DNA from: a bacterium
Lineage (GTDB): Bacteria > Margulisbacteria > Marinamargulisbacteria > UBA817 > JAQBTH01
Direction: 5' to 3'
DNA length: 39,481 bases
Assembly: GCA_027623425.1 (NCBI GenBank)
Contig: JAQBTH010000010.1
Location: forward strand, 1-39,481
Both the position numbers and the translations under genes were made by a program. The notes beneath the pieces are model-generated. The model saw nothing but the letters and a program-made list of their open reading frames with translations. It did not search any database and had not been told where the DNA came from. Of the stretch, positions 8,826-16,395 are shown one piece after another (position 1 is the stretch's first letter; each line of letters starts with the position of its first letter).

Positions 8826-9179
8826 TTAGTCTCTTAAAAATGACATCGTAACAGAAGCGCTCTGAGCATTTGGGAGCGCTTCTGGTTTATGGACAGTAAC
8901 AACAACCTCTATAACGCGCTCATCGCTTAAGTATAGTTGTCCTATGTCATAACATAAGCGCTCTAATAACGCATACTCTTTTGATTCACACTGTGATTTT
9001 ACGGCCTCAGATAAACTGTAATAGTTTGGTGCATCGTTAATATCATCAGTATCATGGGCATTGCCAAGCACGCTTAATTCCACCGAATAATAAACGGGTT
9101 GCTTATGTAAACGCTCGCCAGGGTGGCAACCGATACGCAATACCAATTCATAATCCGCGATACCTATTGAATAATGCAT
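8826..9179 (-). CDS. folB: dihydroneopterin aldolase
   Basis: Cleaves 7,8-dihydroneopterin to 6-hydroxymethyl-dihydropterin and glycolaldehyde in folate synthesis. The 117 residues match the family. Recognisable parts are RIGCHPGERLHKQP with the substrate-binding Glu, YALLERLCYDI, and the catalytic-Lys segment VHKPEALPNAQSASV. The ATG at 9179 has GAGGAG 7 bases upstream. It is divergent from an SDR-PTPS pair and ends one base beyond the nrdB stop. A 10-bp inverted repeat lies inside its 3' coding part. Confidence 0.9.
   Translation of the reverse strand: MHYSIGIADYELVLRIGCHPGERLHKQPVYYSVELSVLGNAHDTDDINDAPNYYSLSEAVKSQCESKEYALLERLCYDIGQLYLSDERVIEVVVTVHKPEALPNAQSASVTMSFLRD
8853..8883. repeat. 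inverted repeat at the nrdB/folB convergence
   Basis: The perfect 10-bp arms AGAAGCGCTC (8853-8862) and GAGCGCTTCT (8874-8883) are separated by 11 bases. The repeat lies within folB codons 30-60 bases past the nrdB stop. It could act as a bidirectional terminator for the convergent genes, though there is no clear U tract. Confidence 0.5.
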
Positions 9180-9210
9180 ATGATTGCTCCTCAGATTCAG
9201 TCTTAAACGT

Positions 9211-9226
9211 TATAATACTAGTCATG
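9211..9226 (+). promoter_or_regulatory. SDR gene leaderless -10 box
   Basis: A perfect TATAAT at 9211-9216 is followed by 7 bases and the ATG at 9224. The box decides the start: the longer reading frame beginning at 9167 would place the promoter inside the coding region and adds 19 residues unlike any SDR. Confidence 0.65.
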
Positions 9227-9934
9227 AGCGAATTTGAAAACAAAACAGCCTTAATCACAGGTGCCAGTAGGGGGATTGGAAAATCCGTTAGCGTGGAACT
9301 TGCGAGACTGGGTTGTCACTTAATCTTATGCAGTCGCAGTAAAGCTGACCTTTTACAAGTAAAAGCAGAGATTCAGAAAGTATCGCCTAACTGCAATATC
9401 ACACTTTTAGCCTTAGATTTAAACAAACCAGAAACAATCGCAGAAGCCTTAGCACCCATTAAGGCCCCAATTCACTTTTTAGTAAATAATGCTGGCAATA
9501 TAATGCCTAACCACATACAAAATGTGACCGAAACAGAATGGGATACCCAACTGGATGTGAATCTAAAAGCACCATTCTTCCTAATTAAACATGTGATAAA
9601 AAAAATGCCAAAAGGTGGTGCAATAGTAAATGTGAGTTCATTATCAGGCATACGTAGCATGCCAAAATTTCCTGCATTGTCGGTTTATTGCGCCAGCAAA
9701 GCAGGTTTAATAGGTATGACAGAGGCTCTGGCCGCTGAATTTAAACCATTGGGTGTACGTATCAACGCAATTGCGCCAGGAGCCGTAAACACCCAATTAT
9801 TGAATACGGCATTTCCCGATTATTCAGCAAGTACTCAACCGAATGACATTGCTTACCCTATAATAAATCTATTAAATCCTGTAAGCTCTAATAAAGTAAC
9901 TGGCGCGACCTTGGAGGTATTGTGTAATGACTAA
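9224..9934 (+). CDS. short-chain dehydrogenase/reductase, possibly a pterin reductase
   Basis: NAD(P)H-dependent SDR of 236 residues from the chosen ATG (MSEFENKTALITGASRG). It has the classical TGASRGIG nucleotide-binding motif, NNAG, the catalytic YCASK (YxxxK) and the IAPGAV segment, so it should be active. By family alone it could be FabG-like. It overlaps a PTPS gene by 8 bases and sits beside folB and near folE, which suggests a sepiapterin-reductase or FolM-like role on a pterin. That substrate is inference from neighbours. The start at 9224 fits a TATAAT 7 bases upstream and the normal SDR N terminus. Confidence 0.82.
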   Translation: MSEFENKTALITGASRGIGKSVSVELARLGCHLILCSRSKADLLQVKAEIQKVSPNCNITLLALDLNKPETIAEALAPIKAPIHFLVNNAGNIMPNHIQNVTETEWDTQLDVNLKAPFFLIKHVIKKMPKGGAIVNVSSLSGIRSMPKFPALSVYCASKAGLIGMTEALAAEFKPLGVRINAIAPGAVNTQLLNTAFPDYSASTQPNDIAYPIINLLNPVSSNKVTGATLEVLCND

Positions 9935-10340
9935 TTCAAAATTTGTATATTTAACCCGACGAGAAACATTTTGTGCATCTCACCGTTTGCACAACCCTAA
10001 ATTAAGCGATGAGGATAATAGGCGTATTTATGATAAATGCAACAATCCTAACGGCCACGGTCACAATTACATTCTTTATGTAACCGTAAAGGGCGAGCCC
10101 GATGAAAACGGACTCATCATCAACCTTTATGAGTTAAAGGCCATTATTAAGAGACTTGTAATTGATGTTGTAGACCATAAGCATTTAAATTATGACATTC
10201 CAAAATTAAAAGAAGTCATTCCAACCATTGAAAATTTAGTGACTGTATTTTGGAATGACTTAAAAGTGGAGTTAGGCGATCTTCTTTATGAAATTCGTTT
10301 AGAAGAATCTGAAAATAATATCGCAATTTATAGAGGCTAG
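9927..10340 (+). CDS. 6-pyruvoyl-tetrahydropterin synthase family protein
   Basis: PTPS/QueD superfamily enzyme acting on dihydroneopterin triphosphate, 137 residues. Zinc ligands are H19, H44 and H46, and C38 of CNNPNGHGHNY is in the catalytic-Cys position. The proton-relay segment VVDHKHLN, PTIENL and the C-terminal EESENNIAIYRG follow. The CNNPNGHGHNY block and the C terminus resemble animal PTPS more than the short QueD (LHGHNY) pattern. I therefore favour tetrahydropterin synthesis over queuosine, though QueD activity is not excluded. It overlaps the SDR gene by 8 bases and is cotranscribed with it. Confidence 0.85.
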   Translation: MTNSKFVYLTRRETFCASHRLHNPKLSDEDNRRIYDKCNNPNGHGHNYILYVTVKGEPDENGLIINLYELKAIIKRLVIDVVDHKHLNYDIPKLKEVIPTIENLVTVFWNDLKVELGDLLYEIRLEESENNIAIYRG

Positions 10341-10918
10341 GGCTAATTAACGCCGACTCATCACCATCAAAAGTTTTGATGGTGATACCAGCATCTATTG
10401 TGTGAAAGCCCAAGTTTACATCAAAAAACGAGTGAGAAACAAACTCAGACTCAAAAGTTTCTTGAAAATACACCCCAAAATAGTTCTGACCATCTAACTC
10501 AAAGTCACCAATGGCAATTATTTTTATAGAGCTGTCATCACCAGATGAATATTCATTATTAAGTATTAGCGGCAACTTTAACACAATATTGTATTGATTA
10601 TTGAACCACTGATAAATTCCAGAATCGGTAATTTGGTAATAATCAGTCCGTTCAGAAACTTTATCAAAGTCCTTATTATAGTCAGATCTGTGAACACGAA
10701 CCACATCATCAACACCACCAAAACTCACGCCAATTTGATACTCCAATTTATAATGATTTCGAATAACATCAGAATCATATGTAATCGTATAATACCTAAC
10801 GCCACCATTAATGTAAGGGGAGGTCACGCCATCCTCTACCTGCTGAGAAAATGTGCGGGAATCTTGATCAGAAAGGAATAAGAATTAAAGCAATTTTTTT
10901 TATTTTATTAATAACCAT
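10216..10918 (-). pseudogene. frameshifted exported or lipoprotein gene
   Basis: An ATG at 10918 with AAAGGGG upstream begins a short signal-like peptide (MVINKIKKIALILIPF) that hits TGA at 10868-10870. The next frame is open from about 10879 to 10216. It reads SDQDSRTFSQQVEDG into a 203-residue body that starts formally at a GTG at 10827. The body is rich in Tyr, Asp and Val with alternating beta-like patterns, as in a secreted protein. One frame change after the signal would restore a single gene of about 230 residues. The 3' end runs 125 bases antisense into the PTPS gene. I do not recognise the family. It may be a true lesion, a 5-base slip, or an assembly error. Confidence 0.55.
10360..10386. 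repeat. near-perfect 27-base palindrome
   Basis: The arms ATCACCATCAAAA (10360-10372) and TTTTGATGGTGAT (10374-10386) are perfectly complementary around a single G. It lies 20 bases past the PTPS stop and inside the coding frame of the frameshifted lipoprotein gene. As RNA it would form a strong hairpin able to end PTPS transcription, or it may be a protein-binding site. Confidence 0.7.
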
Positions 10919-10979
10919 TTTCCCCTTTAATTTATACTGATTATCGAAAAATGAAAAGATAAAAATTCAATTATTTGAA

Positions 10980-11750
10980 TTATGCATAAAGGAAGCGCAG
11001 AATAAGTAATACAACCAAAAACACATTACTAATAATTAATACATAAAAAAGAATATATACAGAAGGAAACATAAAAAGTAACACGCCAAATAGTAGAAGT
11101 TGAAACCCCAAGCCAAAAACAGATAAAAGCGTCATAAACCATTTAGGCAAAATAACGAGAGGAGCACCCGGGTCAACAACACGTGCAAACCGATCCTGCC
11201 AACCATAGAAAAGCAAATATAGTCTATGTAAAAAACGCAACATCCAGGCACGTTCATAGGGGTAGGGGGTAGGGCAAGTAGACTCATTGCTTTGGCTGGT
11301 TGTGTCACCTGAAAATTGAGACCGCCTTATTACATAATAATAATTGTAAAATGTACCCTGCAGTTGCCAAGACAACCAAGAAAAAAACACAAGAAGACCG
11401 CTATGGGAACTCAAATACCATAACATACCAAACAACCCCACATTCAGCACCAAATCAAGATTGGAATCTAAGTAGCGCCCAACATAACTTGGCTTATCAA
11501 GGAATCGTGCCATTTCACCATCTGCCGCATCAATAATACTTTTTAATGGAAGTAAAAGCGCAACGGCCCACCACATACCCAAATACATACAATAAATGGC
11601 TAAACAACCCACACCAAAAAACAACCATGTGATTGAAATAGGCCCCATCTTTAAAGGAAAGAAAACACACCGAACTAAGAATCGCGCTATTCCCCGCCCG
11701 TAATCACTAATGTCATAAAAGGCGCCAGATTCCGGAAGCTTACCCGTCAC
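10980..11750 (-). CDS. CDP-alcohol phosphatidyltransferase family membrane protein
   Basis: Transfers a phosphatidyl or other CMP-linked alcohol group; the exact lipid product is unknown. The 256 residues show several membrane segments (about 40-70, 100-130 and 210-255). The complete family motif is D74xxD77G78xxA81R82...G91xxxD95xxxD99, so the metal-binding catalytic site is intact. It differs from the short PgsA/PssA type by a long loop after the motif (about 140-175). The start is a GTG immediately after the folE stop, without a clear Shine-Dalgarno sequence, so translation is probably coupled to folE. It is the last gene of the mutY-ilvE-bcp-folE run. Confidence 0.82.
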   Translation of the reverse strand: MTGKLPESGAFYDISDYGRGIARFLVRCVFFPLKMGPISITWLFFGVGCLAIYCMYLGMWWAVALLLPLKSIIDAADGEMARFLDKPSYVGRYLDSNLDLVLNVGLFGMLWYLSSHSGLLVFFSWLSWQLQGTFYNYYYVIRRSQFSGDTTSQSNESTCPTPYPYERAWMLRFLHRLYLLFYGWQDRFARVVDPGAPLVILPKWFMTLLSVFGLGFQLLLFGVLLFMFPSVYILFYVLIISNVFLVVLLILRFLYA

Positions 11751-11751
11751 C

Positions 11752-12312
11752 TTACCGGTTAATTAAGCTTAAAAACTCAGCGCGGGTCGCTTGTTTTTCT
11801 CTGAATATGCCAAGCATTGCAGACGTTGTCATGGATGAATTTTGCTTTTCAACACCACGCATCATCATACACAGATGTCGCGCTTCAACCACGACAGCTA
11901 CACCTCTAGCCCCCGTTTGAGATTCAATGGTTTCCGCAATTTGCTGCGTTAAGTTCTCTTGAATCTGTAATCGTCGCGCAAATACCTCTACAATACGTGC
12001 AATTTTAGATAGACCAATTACTTTCCCTGTTGGTAAATATGCCACATGACATTTGCCATAGAAAGGTAATAAATGGTGCTCGCACATTGAATACAGTTCA
12101 ATGTCCTTTACAATGACCATCTCGTCATTATCCGACTCAAAAATAGCCCCATTCACCACATCATCAATATTCTGGTCATACCCACGCGTCAAATTTTCAA
12201 AGGCCTTTGCTGCACGTTCTGGTGTTTTTAAAAGACCATCACGGTTAATATCTTCGCCTATACCTGAAATAATATTTTCAAAATGCTGCGCAAGAGGGTG
12301 TTTACTACTCAT
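11752..12312 (-). CDS. folE: GTP cyclohydrolase I
   Basis: Converts GTP to 7,8-dihydroneopterin triphosphate, the entry to folate and tetrahydrobiopterin. The 186 residues fit the type I enzyme. The zinc ligands are C77 and H80 ([13 protein letters not shown]) and C148 ([11 protein letters not shown]). The [15 protein letters not shown] and [14 protein letters not shown] segments are intact. It lies 3 bases after bcp and directly before the phosphatidyltransferase. It supplies the substrate used by the nearby PTPS and, after dephosphorylation, by FolB. Confidence 0.96.
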   Translation of the reverse strand: MSSKHPLAQHFENIISGIGEDINRDGLLKTPERAAKAFENLTRGYDQNIDDVVNGAIFESDNDEMVIVKDIELYSMCEHHLLPFYGKCHVAYLPTGKVIGLSKIARIVEVFARRLQIQENLTQQIAETIESQTGARGVAVVVEARHLCMMMRGVEKQNSSMTTSAMLGIFREKQATRAEFLSLINR

Positions 12313-12315
12313 GAA

Positions 12316-12771
12316 TTAACTTAAAGCCTCTAGAACCTTATCCACATGCCCATCAACTTTTACGGATTTCCAAACCTTCGTGATAACGCCTGTAGGGTCA
12401 ATAATGAAGGTACAACGAATGATGCCCATATAGGTTTTTCCGTAGTTTTTCTTTTCACCCCACGCGCCATACGGTTCAAGAATATCCATGTTTTCATCAC
12501 TTAAAAGAGAAATATTAAGATTGTATTTTGTACAAAACGATTTGTGAGAGCTGACAGAATCCTTACTCACACCTAACACCACCGCATTCTTAAGCTCGAA
12601 TTCTGATTTTTTCTCAGAAAACCCGATACCTTCACGGGTACACCCTGGAGTATCATCTTTCGGATAAAAATAAAGCACAACCGATTTCCCTTTAAATTCC
12701 GATAAAGTAACCGTATTTCCATCTTGATCTTTTACTGAAAAATCTGGGGCTTTTGTTCCAACATCTAACAT
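12316..12771 (-). CDS. bcp: thioredoxin-dependent peroxiredoxin, Bcp/PrxQ type
   Basis: Reduces hydrogen and organic peroxides. The start at 12771 (MLDVGTKAPDFSV, 151 residues) is preferred over an in-frame ATG 21 bases upstream, because AAGGAGG sits 7 bases before it and it matches the family N terminus. The peroxidatic Cys is C44 in DDTPGCTREG. The Cys five residues later that resolves the disulfide in E. coli Bcp is absent (Gly/Ile here). The protein must use another Cys (a candidate lies in SFCTKYN) or an external thiol; glutathione and glutaredoxins are encoded nearby. It lies in the ilvE-bcp-folE run. Confidence 0.92.
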   Translation of the reverse strand: MLDVGTKAPDFSVKDQDGNTVTLSEFKGKSVVLYFYPKDDTPGCTREGIGFSEKKSEFELKNAVVLGVSKDSVSSHKSFCTKYNLNISLLSDENMDILEPYGAWGEKKNYGKTYMGIIRCTFIIDPTGVITKVWKSVKVDGHVDKVLEALS

Positions 12772-12798
12772 ATTAATTCCTCCTTGTTCCATTTAGAG

Positions 12799-13725
12799 TT
12801 AGGCAGGAAGTAAGATTGGTGTTAACCATTTTCTATACTGAGCCAACTCACCATTTACAGCCTTAAAATAAGTATCTTGTATTTGCTTCGTTATAATTCC
12901 TGCTGTTCCACTACCAATAATAGTCCCATCAATTTCTCGAATAGGCGTGACCTCAGCAGCAGTACCAGTAAAAAACAATTCATCCGCATCAAATAGGGCC
13001 TCACGGCTAATAATGCGTTCTTCAATAGAAAACCCTAAATCGGAAATGATTTCCATGACAGAGGACCGAGTAATACCATCTAAGGCGTCTTCACTAACCG
13101 GCGGTGTGTAAATCTTTCCATCTTTAATTAAAAATAAATTCTCGCCAGGGCCTTCAGCCACCATACCACTTTGATTAAACAACAACGCTTCATCAAAGCC
13201 ACGATCTAAGGCTTCGATTTTCGCCAGTACGCTATTCGCATAATTTGCGGCACATTTCGCAGTGGCTGGTAACGCACGACTGCTAAATTTTTCCCACGGG
13301 CTAATGGTGACTCGAATACCATTTTTCACCCCGTCATCGCCCAAATAACTTCCCCATTCCCAGGCGGCGATAACCACATCCACCGGATTTTTCATGTGAT
13401 TAATACCCATTTCCGAATAACCAGAATACACAATAGGGCGAATGTAACAGGATTTAAGTGTATTTGCTTGAATTAATTCAACAGTGGCCCGCGTCATTTC
13501 ATCAACTGAGTAGGGCATTTTTAAATAATAAGTTTTTGCCGATGCGACCAAGCGATCATAATGCTCTTTAGACCTAAAGATGGCCGGTCCATCGGCCGTT
13601 GAATAGGCACGGATGCCCTCAAAAACAGAGGTTGCATAATGCAATGCATGAGTAAGCACGTGCGTTTTCGCATCAGCCCAAGGGATAAGTTCACCATTTT
13701 TCCAAATATATGTTGCTTCTTTCAT
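12799..13725 (-). CDS. ilvE: branched-chain amino acid aminotransferase
   Basis: PLP enzyme for the last step of Leu, Ile and Val synthesis, complementing ilvBN at the left of the window. The 308 residues are normal for class IV aminotransferases. The PLP-binding Lys is K157 (ATAKCAANYANS). Other signatures are FEGIRAY near residue 35, EALLFNQSGMVAEGPGENLFL and the TGTAAEVTPI phosphate-binding loop. The ATG is 7 bases after a perfect TATAAT that contains the mutY stop. It may therefore be expressed from its own leaderless promoter as well as by read-through. Confidence 0.96.
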   Translation of the reverse strand: MKEATYIWKNGELIPWADAKTHVLTHALHYATSVFEGIRAYSTADGPAIFRSKEHYDRLVASAKTYYLKMPYSVDEMTRATVELIQANTLKSCYIRPIVYSGYSEMGINHMKNPVDVVIAAWEWGSYLGDDGVKNGIRVTISPWEKFSSRALPATAKCAANYANSVLAKIEALDRGFDEALLFNQSGMVAEGPGENLFLIKDGKIYTPPVSEDALDGITRSSVMEIISDLGFSIEERIISREALFDADELFFTGTAAEVTPIREIDGTIIGSGTAGIITKQIQDTYFKAVNGELAQYRKWLTPILLPA

Positions 13726-13732
13726 GCCAAAG

Positions 13733-13741
13733 ATTATAGCA
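13733..13741 (-). promoter_or_regulatory. ilvE leaderless promoter overlapping the mutY stop codon
   Basis: On the minus strand the extended -10 TGcTATAAT is followed by 7 bases and the ilvE ATG. The TAA inside TATAAT is the mutY stop codon, so promoter and stop share bases. Confidence 0.65.
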
Positions 13742-14798
13742 AGCTTTGCTCTAGAGCGGAAATAATTCGTTGGTTTGCAGAGGGAAACGCAAAGTTTTCC
13801 AATTCATCAACACGCACCCAACGTAATTCATCTGAACTGTTAGGCAATACGGTACCCGTTACATACTCACACATAAATACATGAATTGTTATTTTAAAGT
13901 GACTAAACGCATGATTCACCGCGATTAATTTCTCACCAACACACACATCCAGATTTGTTTCTTCTTTAATTTCCCTTAAAGCAGCAGCCACAATACTTTC
14001 GCCATCCTCAACTTTTCCACCTGGAAATTCCCAAAGCCCACCCAACATCTGATCCGCTTTACGTTTGGCTATTAGCACACGCTTTCCTTTACGCACAATC
14101 CCCACCGCTATTGTTTTATGCGGTACAGGTGCCTTTTTTGATTTATAGGGCAATGCAGGCACGCACAAATTATTAAACGCATAACACTCTTTAGCCAGCG
14201 GACACGTTGGGCACGACGGTGATTTAGGCGTGCACACCAAGGCCCCCAATTCCATGATTGCTTGGTTAAACTGACTTGGCTGACAGGTTTGCACAATAGG
14301 GGACAACTGTTCAAATAGATCAACGCGAACTTTTGGCAAACGAATATCATCATCAATTCCCCAAAAACGAGCAAACACCCGAAGCACATTCCCATCAACA
14401 ACTGGCACCGCCACTTCAAATACGATACTAACCACTGCAGCGGCCACATAAGGCCCAATACCAGGCAATTGCTGCAACCCATCATAGGTAGACGGAAATA
14501 CGCCCTCATATTCAGACATGATGAGCTTAGCTGTTTTATGTAAATTTCTGGCCCTAGAGTAATACCCTAAGCCCGCCCACAAGCCTAAAACATCATCCAA
14601 ATCTGCAGTTGCAAGATCCTCTAGTCTTGGAAATCGTGAAATAAAACGTTCAAAATAAGGAATAACAGTCACAACCTGAGTTTGCTGCAACATAATTTCA
14701 CTGACCCACACGTAATAGGGTAAGGGCTCACTGCGCCATGGCATCAGCCGTTGGTGTTGATCAAACCAGAGTAGCAATTCATTTACCCAAGGGTACAA
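13734..14798 (-). CDS. mutY: A/G-specific adenine glycosylase with C-terminal NUDIX-like domain
   Basis: Removes adenine mispaired with 8-oxoguanine. The 354 residues include the glycosylase domain with catalytic E34 (SEIMLQQTQ), the helix-hairpin-helix LPGIGPYVAA near 111, and D135 (PVVDGN). The iron-sulfur loop is C189-x6-C196-x2-C199-x5-C205. The C-terminal 8-oxoG recognition domain resembles MutT and contains a full-looking NUDIX box at about 260-280 (GG...ALREIKEE). Translation starts at TTG with AGGAGG 8-9 bases before it. The gene is divergent from grxD and first in the mutY-ilvE-bcp-folE run. Confidence 0.96.
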   Translation of the reverse strand: MYPWVNELLLWFDQHQRLMPWRSEPLPYYVWVSEIMLQQTQVVTVIPYFERFISRFPRLEDLATADLDDVLGLWAGLGYYSRARNLHKTAKLIMSEYEGVFPSTYDGLQQLPGIGPYVAAAVVSIVFEVAVPVVDGNVLRVFARFWGIDDDIRLPKVRVDLFEQLSPIVQTCQPSQFNQAIMELGALVCTPKSPSCPTCPLAKECYAFNNLCVPALPYKSKKAPVPHKTIAVGIVRKGKRVLIAKRKADQMLGGLWEFPGGKVEDGESIVAAALREIKEETNLDVCVGEKLIAVNHAFSHFKITIHVFMCEYVTGTVLPNSSDELRWVRVDELENFAFPSANQRIISALEQSLL

Positions 14799-14835
14799 AA
14801 AGAAGACCTCCTTGCCCCCAAATTCATGATAGGTC

Positions 14836-14841
14836 TATAAT
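14836..14841 (+). promoter_or_regulatory. grxD -10 box
   Basis: A TATAAT at 14836-14841 in the mutY/grxD divergent region would give a leader of about 28 bases that includes the AAAGGAG ribosome site before the ATG at 14877. Confidence 0.5.
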
Positions 14842-14876
14842 AATGCCAGTAGAAACATGCGTAAAGGAGCCAAACC

Positions 14877-15218
14877 ATGGATATGCCACAATTAGATCAA
14901 ACCAAATTAAACGAAACAAAAGATACAATCAAAAAAGACATCGAGAGTAATCGCATCGTCTTATTTATGAAAGGCACTAAAATGGCGCCACAATGCGGCT
15001 TTTCTGGCCAAGTAAATCATATGTTATCAATGGTCGGCGAACCCTATGAAACCCGAAATGTATTAGAAGATCCTTACCTAAGACAAGCCATTAAAGACTA
15101 CTCAGATTGGCCAACAATTCCACAATTATATGTGGATGGCGAATTCCTTGGTGGTTGCGACATTATCACTGAAATGTTTCAAAACGGGGAATTACAAAGT
15201 GCTTTAAAGCCTGAATAA
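14877..15218 (+). CDS. grxD: monothiol glutaredoxin, Grx4/GrxD type
   Basis: CGFS-type glutaredoxin that binds a glutathione-ligated [2Fe-2S] cluster and delivers clusters to targets. The 113 residues contain KGTKMAPQCGFSGQ with the single active Cys C40, the WPTIPQLYVDGEFLGGCDI glutathione-binding segment with its cis-Pro, and EMFQNGEL. The ATG at 14877 follows AAAGGAG by 7 bases; a second ATG two codons later is less well placed. It faces the glutathione synthesis cluster tail-to-tail, which fits its need for glutathione. Confidence 0.95.
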   Translation: MDMPQLDQTKLNETKDTIKKDIESNRIVLFMKGTKMAPQCGFSGQVNHMLSMVGEPYETRNVLEDPYLRQAIKDYSDWPTIPQLYVDGEFLGGCDIITEMFQNGELQSALKPE

Positions 15219-15226
15219 AACAGGTT

Positions 15227-15463
15227 TCAAGACAGAAATTGAGTCATTAGATAATCGATTATATCGTTAGATTCATACATAATACGTCCGTCGATGGATA
15301 GGGCTGGTACTTGAGTTTTTCCACCGAGTTCCATTAATTCAGCCTTAGCCATGGGGTCAGAAAGTGTGTTTTTCAACTTCAATTCAATGTCATTTTCTGA
15401 CATGAAGCGCAACACCTTCATGCAAAATGGGCAGCTCTCATAATAGTATAATTCTAAATTCAT
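15227..15463 (-). CDS. small dithiol glutaredoxin (GST-N-like)
   Basis: A 78-residue thioredoxin-fold protein with CPFC at 11-14, TQVPAL containing the cis-Pro, and MYESNDIIDYL for glutathione binding. It probably reduces disulfides with glutathione. It resembles the N-terminal domain of glutathione transferases as well as Grx3. The ATG overlaps the gshB stop as ATGA, with AAGGAG upstream, so it is coupled to glutathione synthesis. Confidence 0.9.
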   Translation of the reverse strand: MNLELYYYESCPFCMKVLRFMSENDIELKLKNTLSDPMAKAELMELGGKTQVPALSIDGRIMYESNDIIDYLMTQFLS

Positions 15464-16392
15464 TTTACCGACTCCTTACATAGTTTAAGAATAATTTCAG
15501 TTGCAAAATCTCGACCCGAAAACCGCATCAATTCTTGCAATCCAGTGGGTGAGGTGACATTTACTTCTATCAATTTCTCGCCAATAAAATCAAACCCGAC
15601 AAATCGAATACCCAAGTCCATTAATCCAGGTAAAATGGTGTTTAAAATGGTACGCTCGGCAACAGTAACCTCTGCCGCTGCTGCCGTACCGCCTGCCGCC
15701 AAATTATTTCGGTGATCTGAACCAGAATGAACCCGGCGTATGGCACCTAAAATATCACCATCAAAGGTCAAAACACGCTTATCACCATGCTTGGCCTCTT
15801 CCAAAAAGGGCTGAATAACAACAGGAAAAGCACCATTTTTAGATAACGTTTCAAAGGCAACCGCAGCATTCGTATCACCCTCAGATAATACAAAAACCCC
15901 TGCACCGCCAAACCCATCAACAGGTTTAATCACGCACCGTTTTAAATCAGATAATACGTCCAAAAACCGGGCCTTATCTTGAGTAATGTGGGTAATTGGT
16001 GTGCCAGGCAGACCCAACGCCCATAATTTTTCACCAACATTTCTTAACCCAGAAGGCGAATTAAAAACAGGCACAATAACGTGGTCCAGCAATTGAGTGA
16101 GTAAAAAGTAGCGCTCATCGAATGGAGGATCTGGCCGCACAAAAACAGCCGTGTAAGTATGGCTCGATACCCACTGTGTCTCGCCAACATCAAATGGAAA
16201 ACTCGCATCGTCTGTTATGCGAACAGGAGTCGCGTGAAACTGAACTGTAGTACCGTCAAAAGCAAGGCCCGCGACAGGAACGAAATGGATCTCATGCCCC
16301 AAGTTATGCGCGGCGGTCATAAACGCAAATGACGTATCCTTTTTAGGCTTTACGCTGCTTAGTGGGTCCATAATAAAAGCAAAACTAGCCAT
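15460..16392 (-). CDS. gshB: glutathione synthetase
   Basis: ATP-grasp ligase joining gamma-glutamylcysteine and glycine. The 310 residues align well from memory with E. coli GshB. The N terminus is FAFIMDPLSSVKPKKD, followed by the FVRPDPPFD motif near 90, KPVDGFGGAGVF in the ATP-grasp domain, DKRVLTFDG, RNLAAGG and VGFDFIGEKLIEVNVTSPTG. It follows gshA after 3 bases and overlaps the glutaredoxin gene, giving a gshA-gshB-grx operon. Confidence 0.96.
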   Translation of the reverse strand: MASFAFIMDPLSSVKPKKDTSFAFMTAAHNLGHEIHFVPVAGLAFDGTTVQFHATPVRITDDASFPFDVGETQWVSSHTYTAVFVRPDPPFDERYFLLTQLLDHVIVPVFNSPSGLRNVGEKLWALGLPGTPITHITQDKARFLDVLSDLKRCVIKPVDGFGGAGVFVLSEGDTNAAVAFETLSKNGAFPVVIQPFLEEAKHGDKRVLTFDGDILGAIRRVHSGSDHRNNLAAGGTAAAAEVTVAERTILNTILPGLMDLGIRFVGFDFIGEKLIEVNVTSPTGLQELMRFSGRDFATEIILKLCKESVK

Positions 16393-16395
16393 AAT

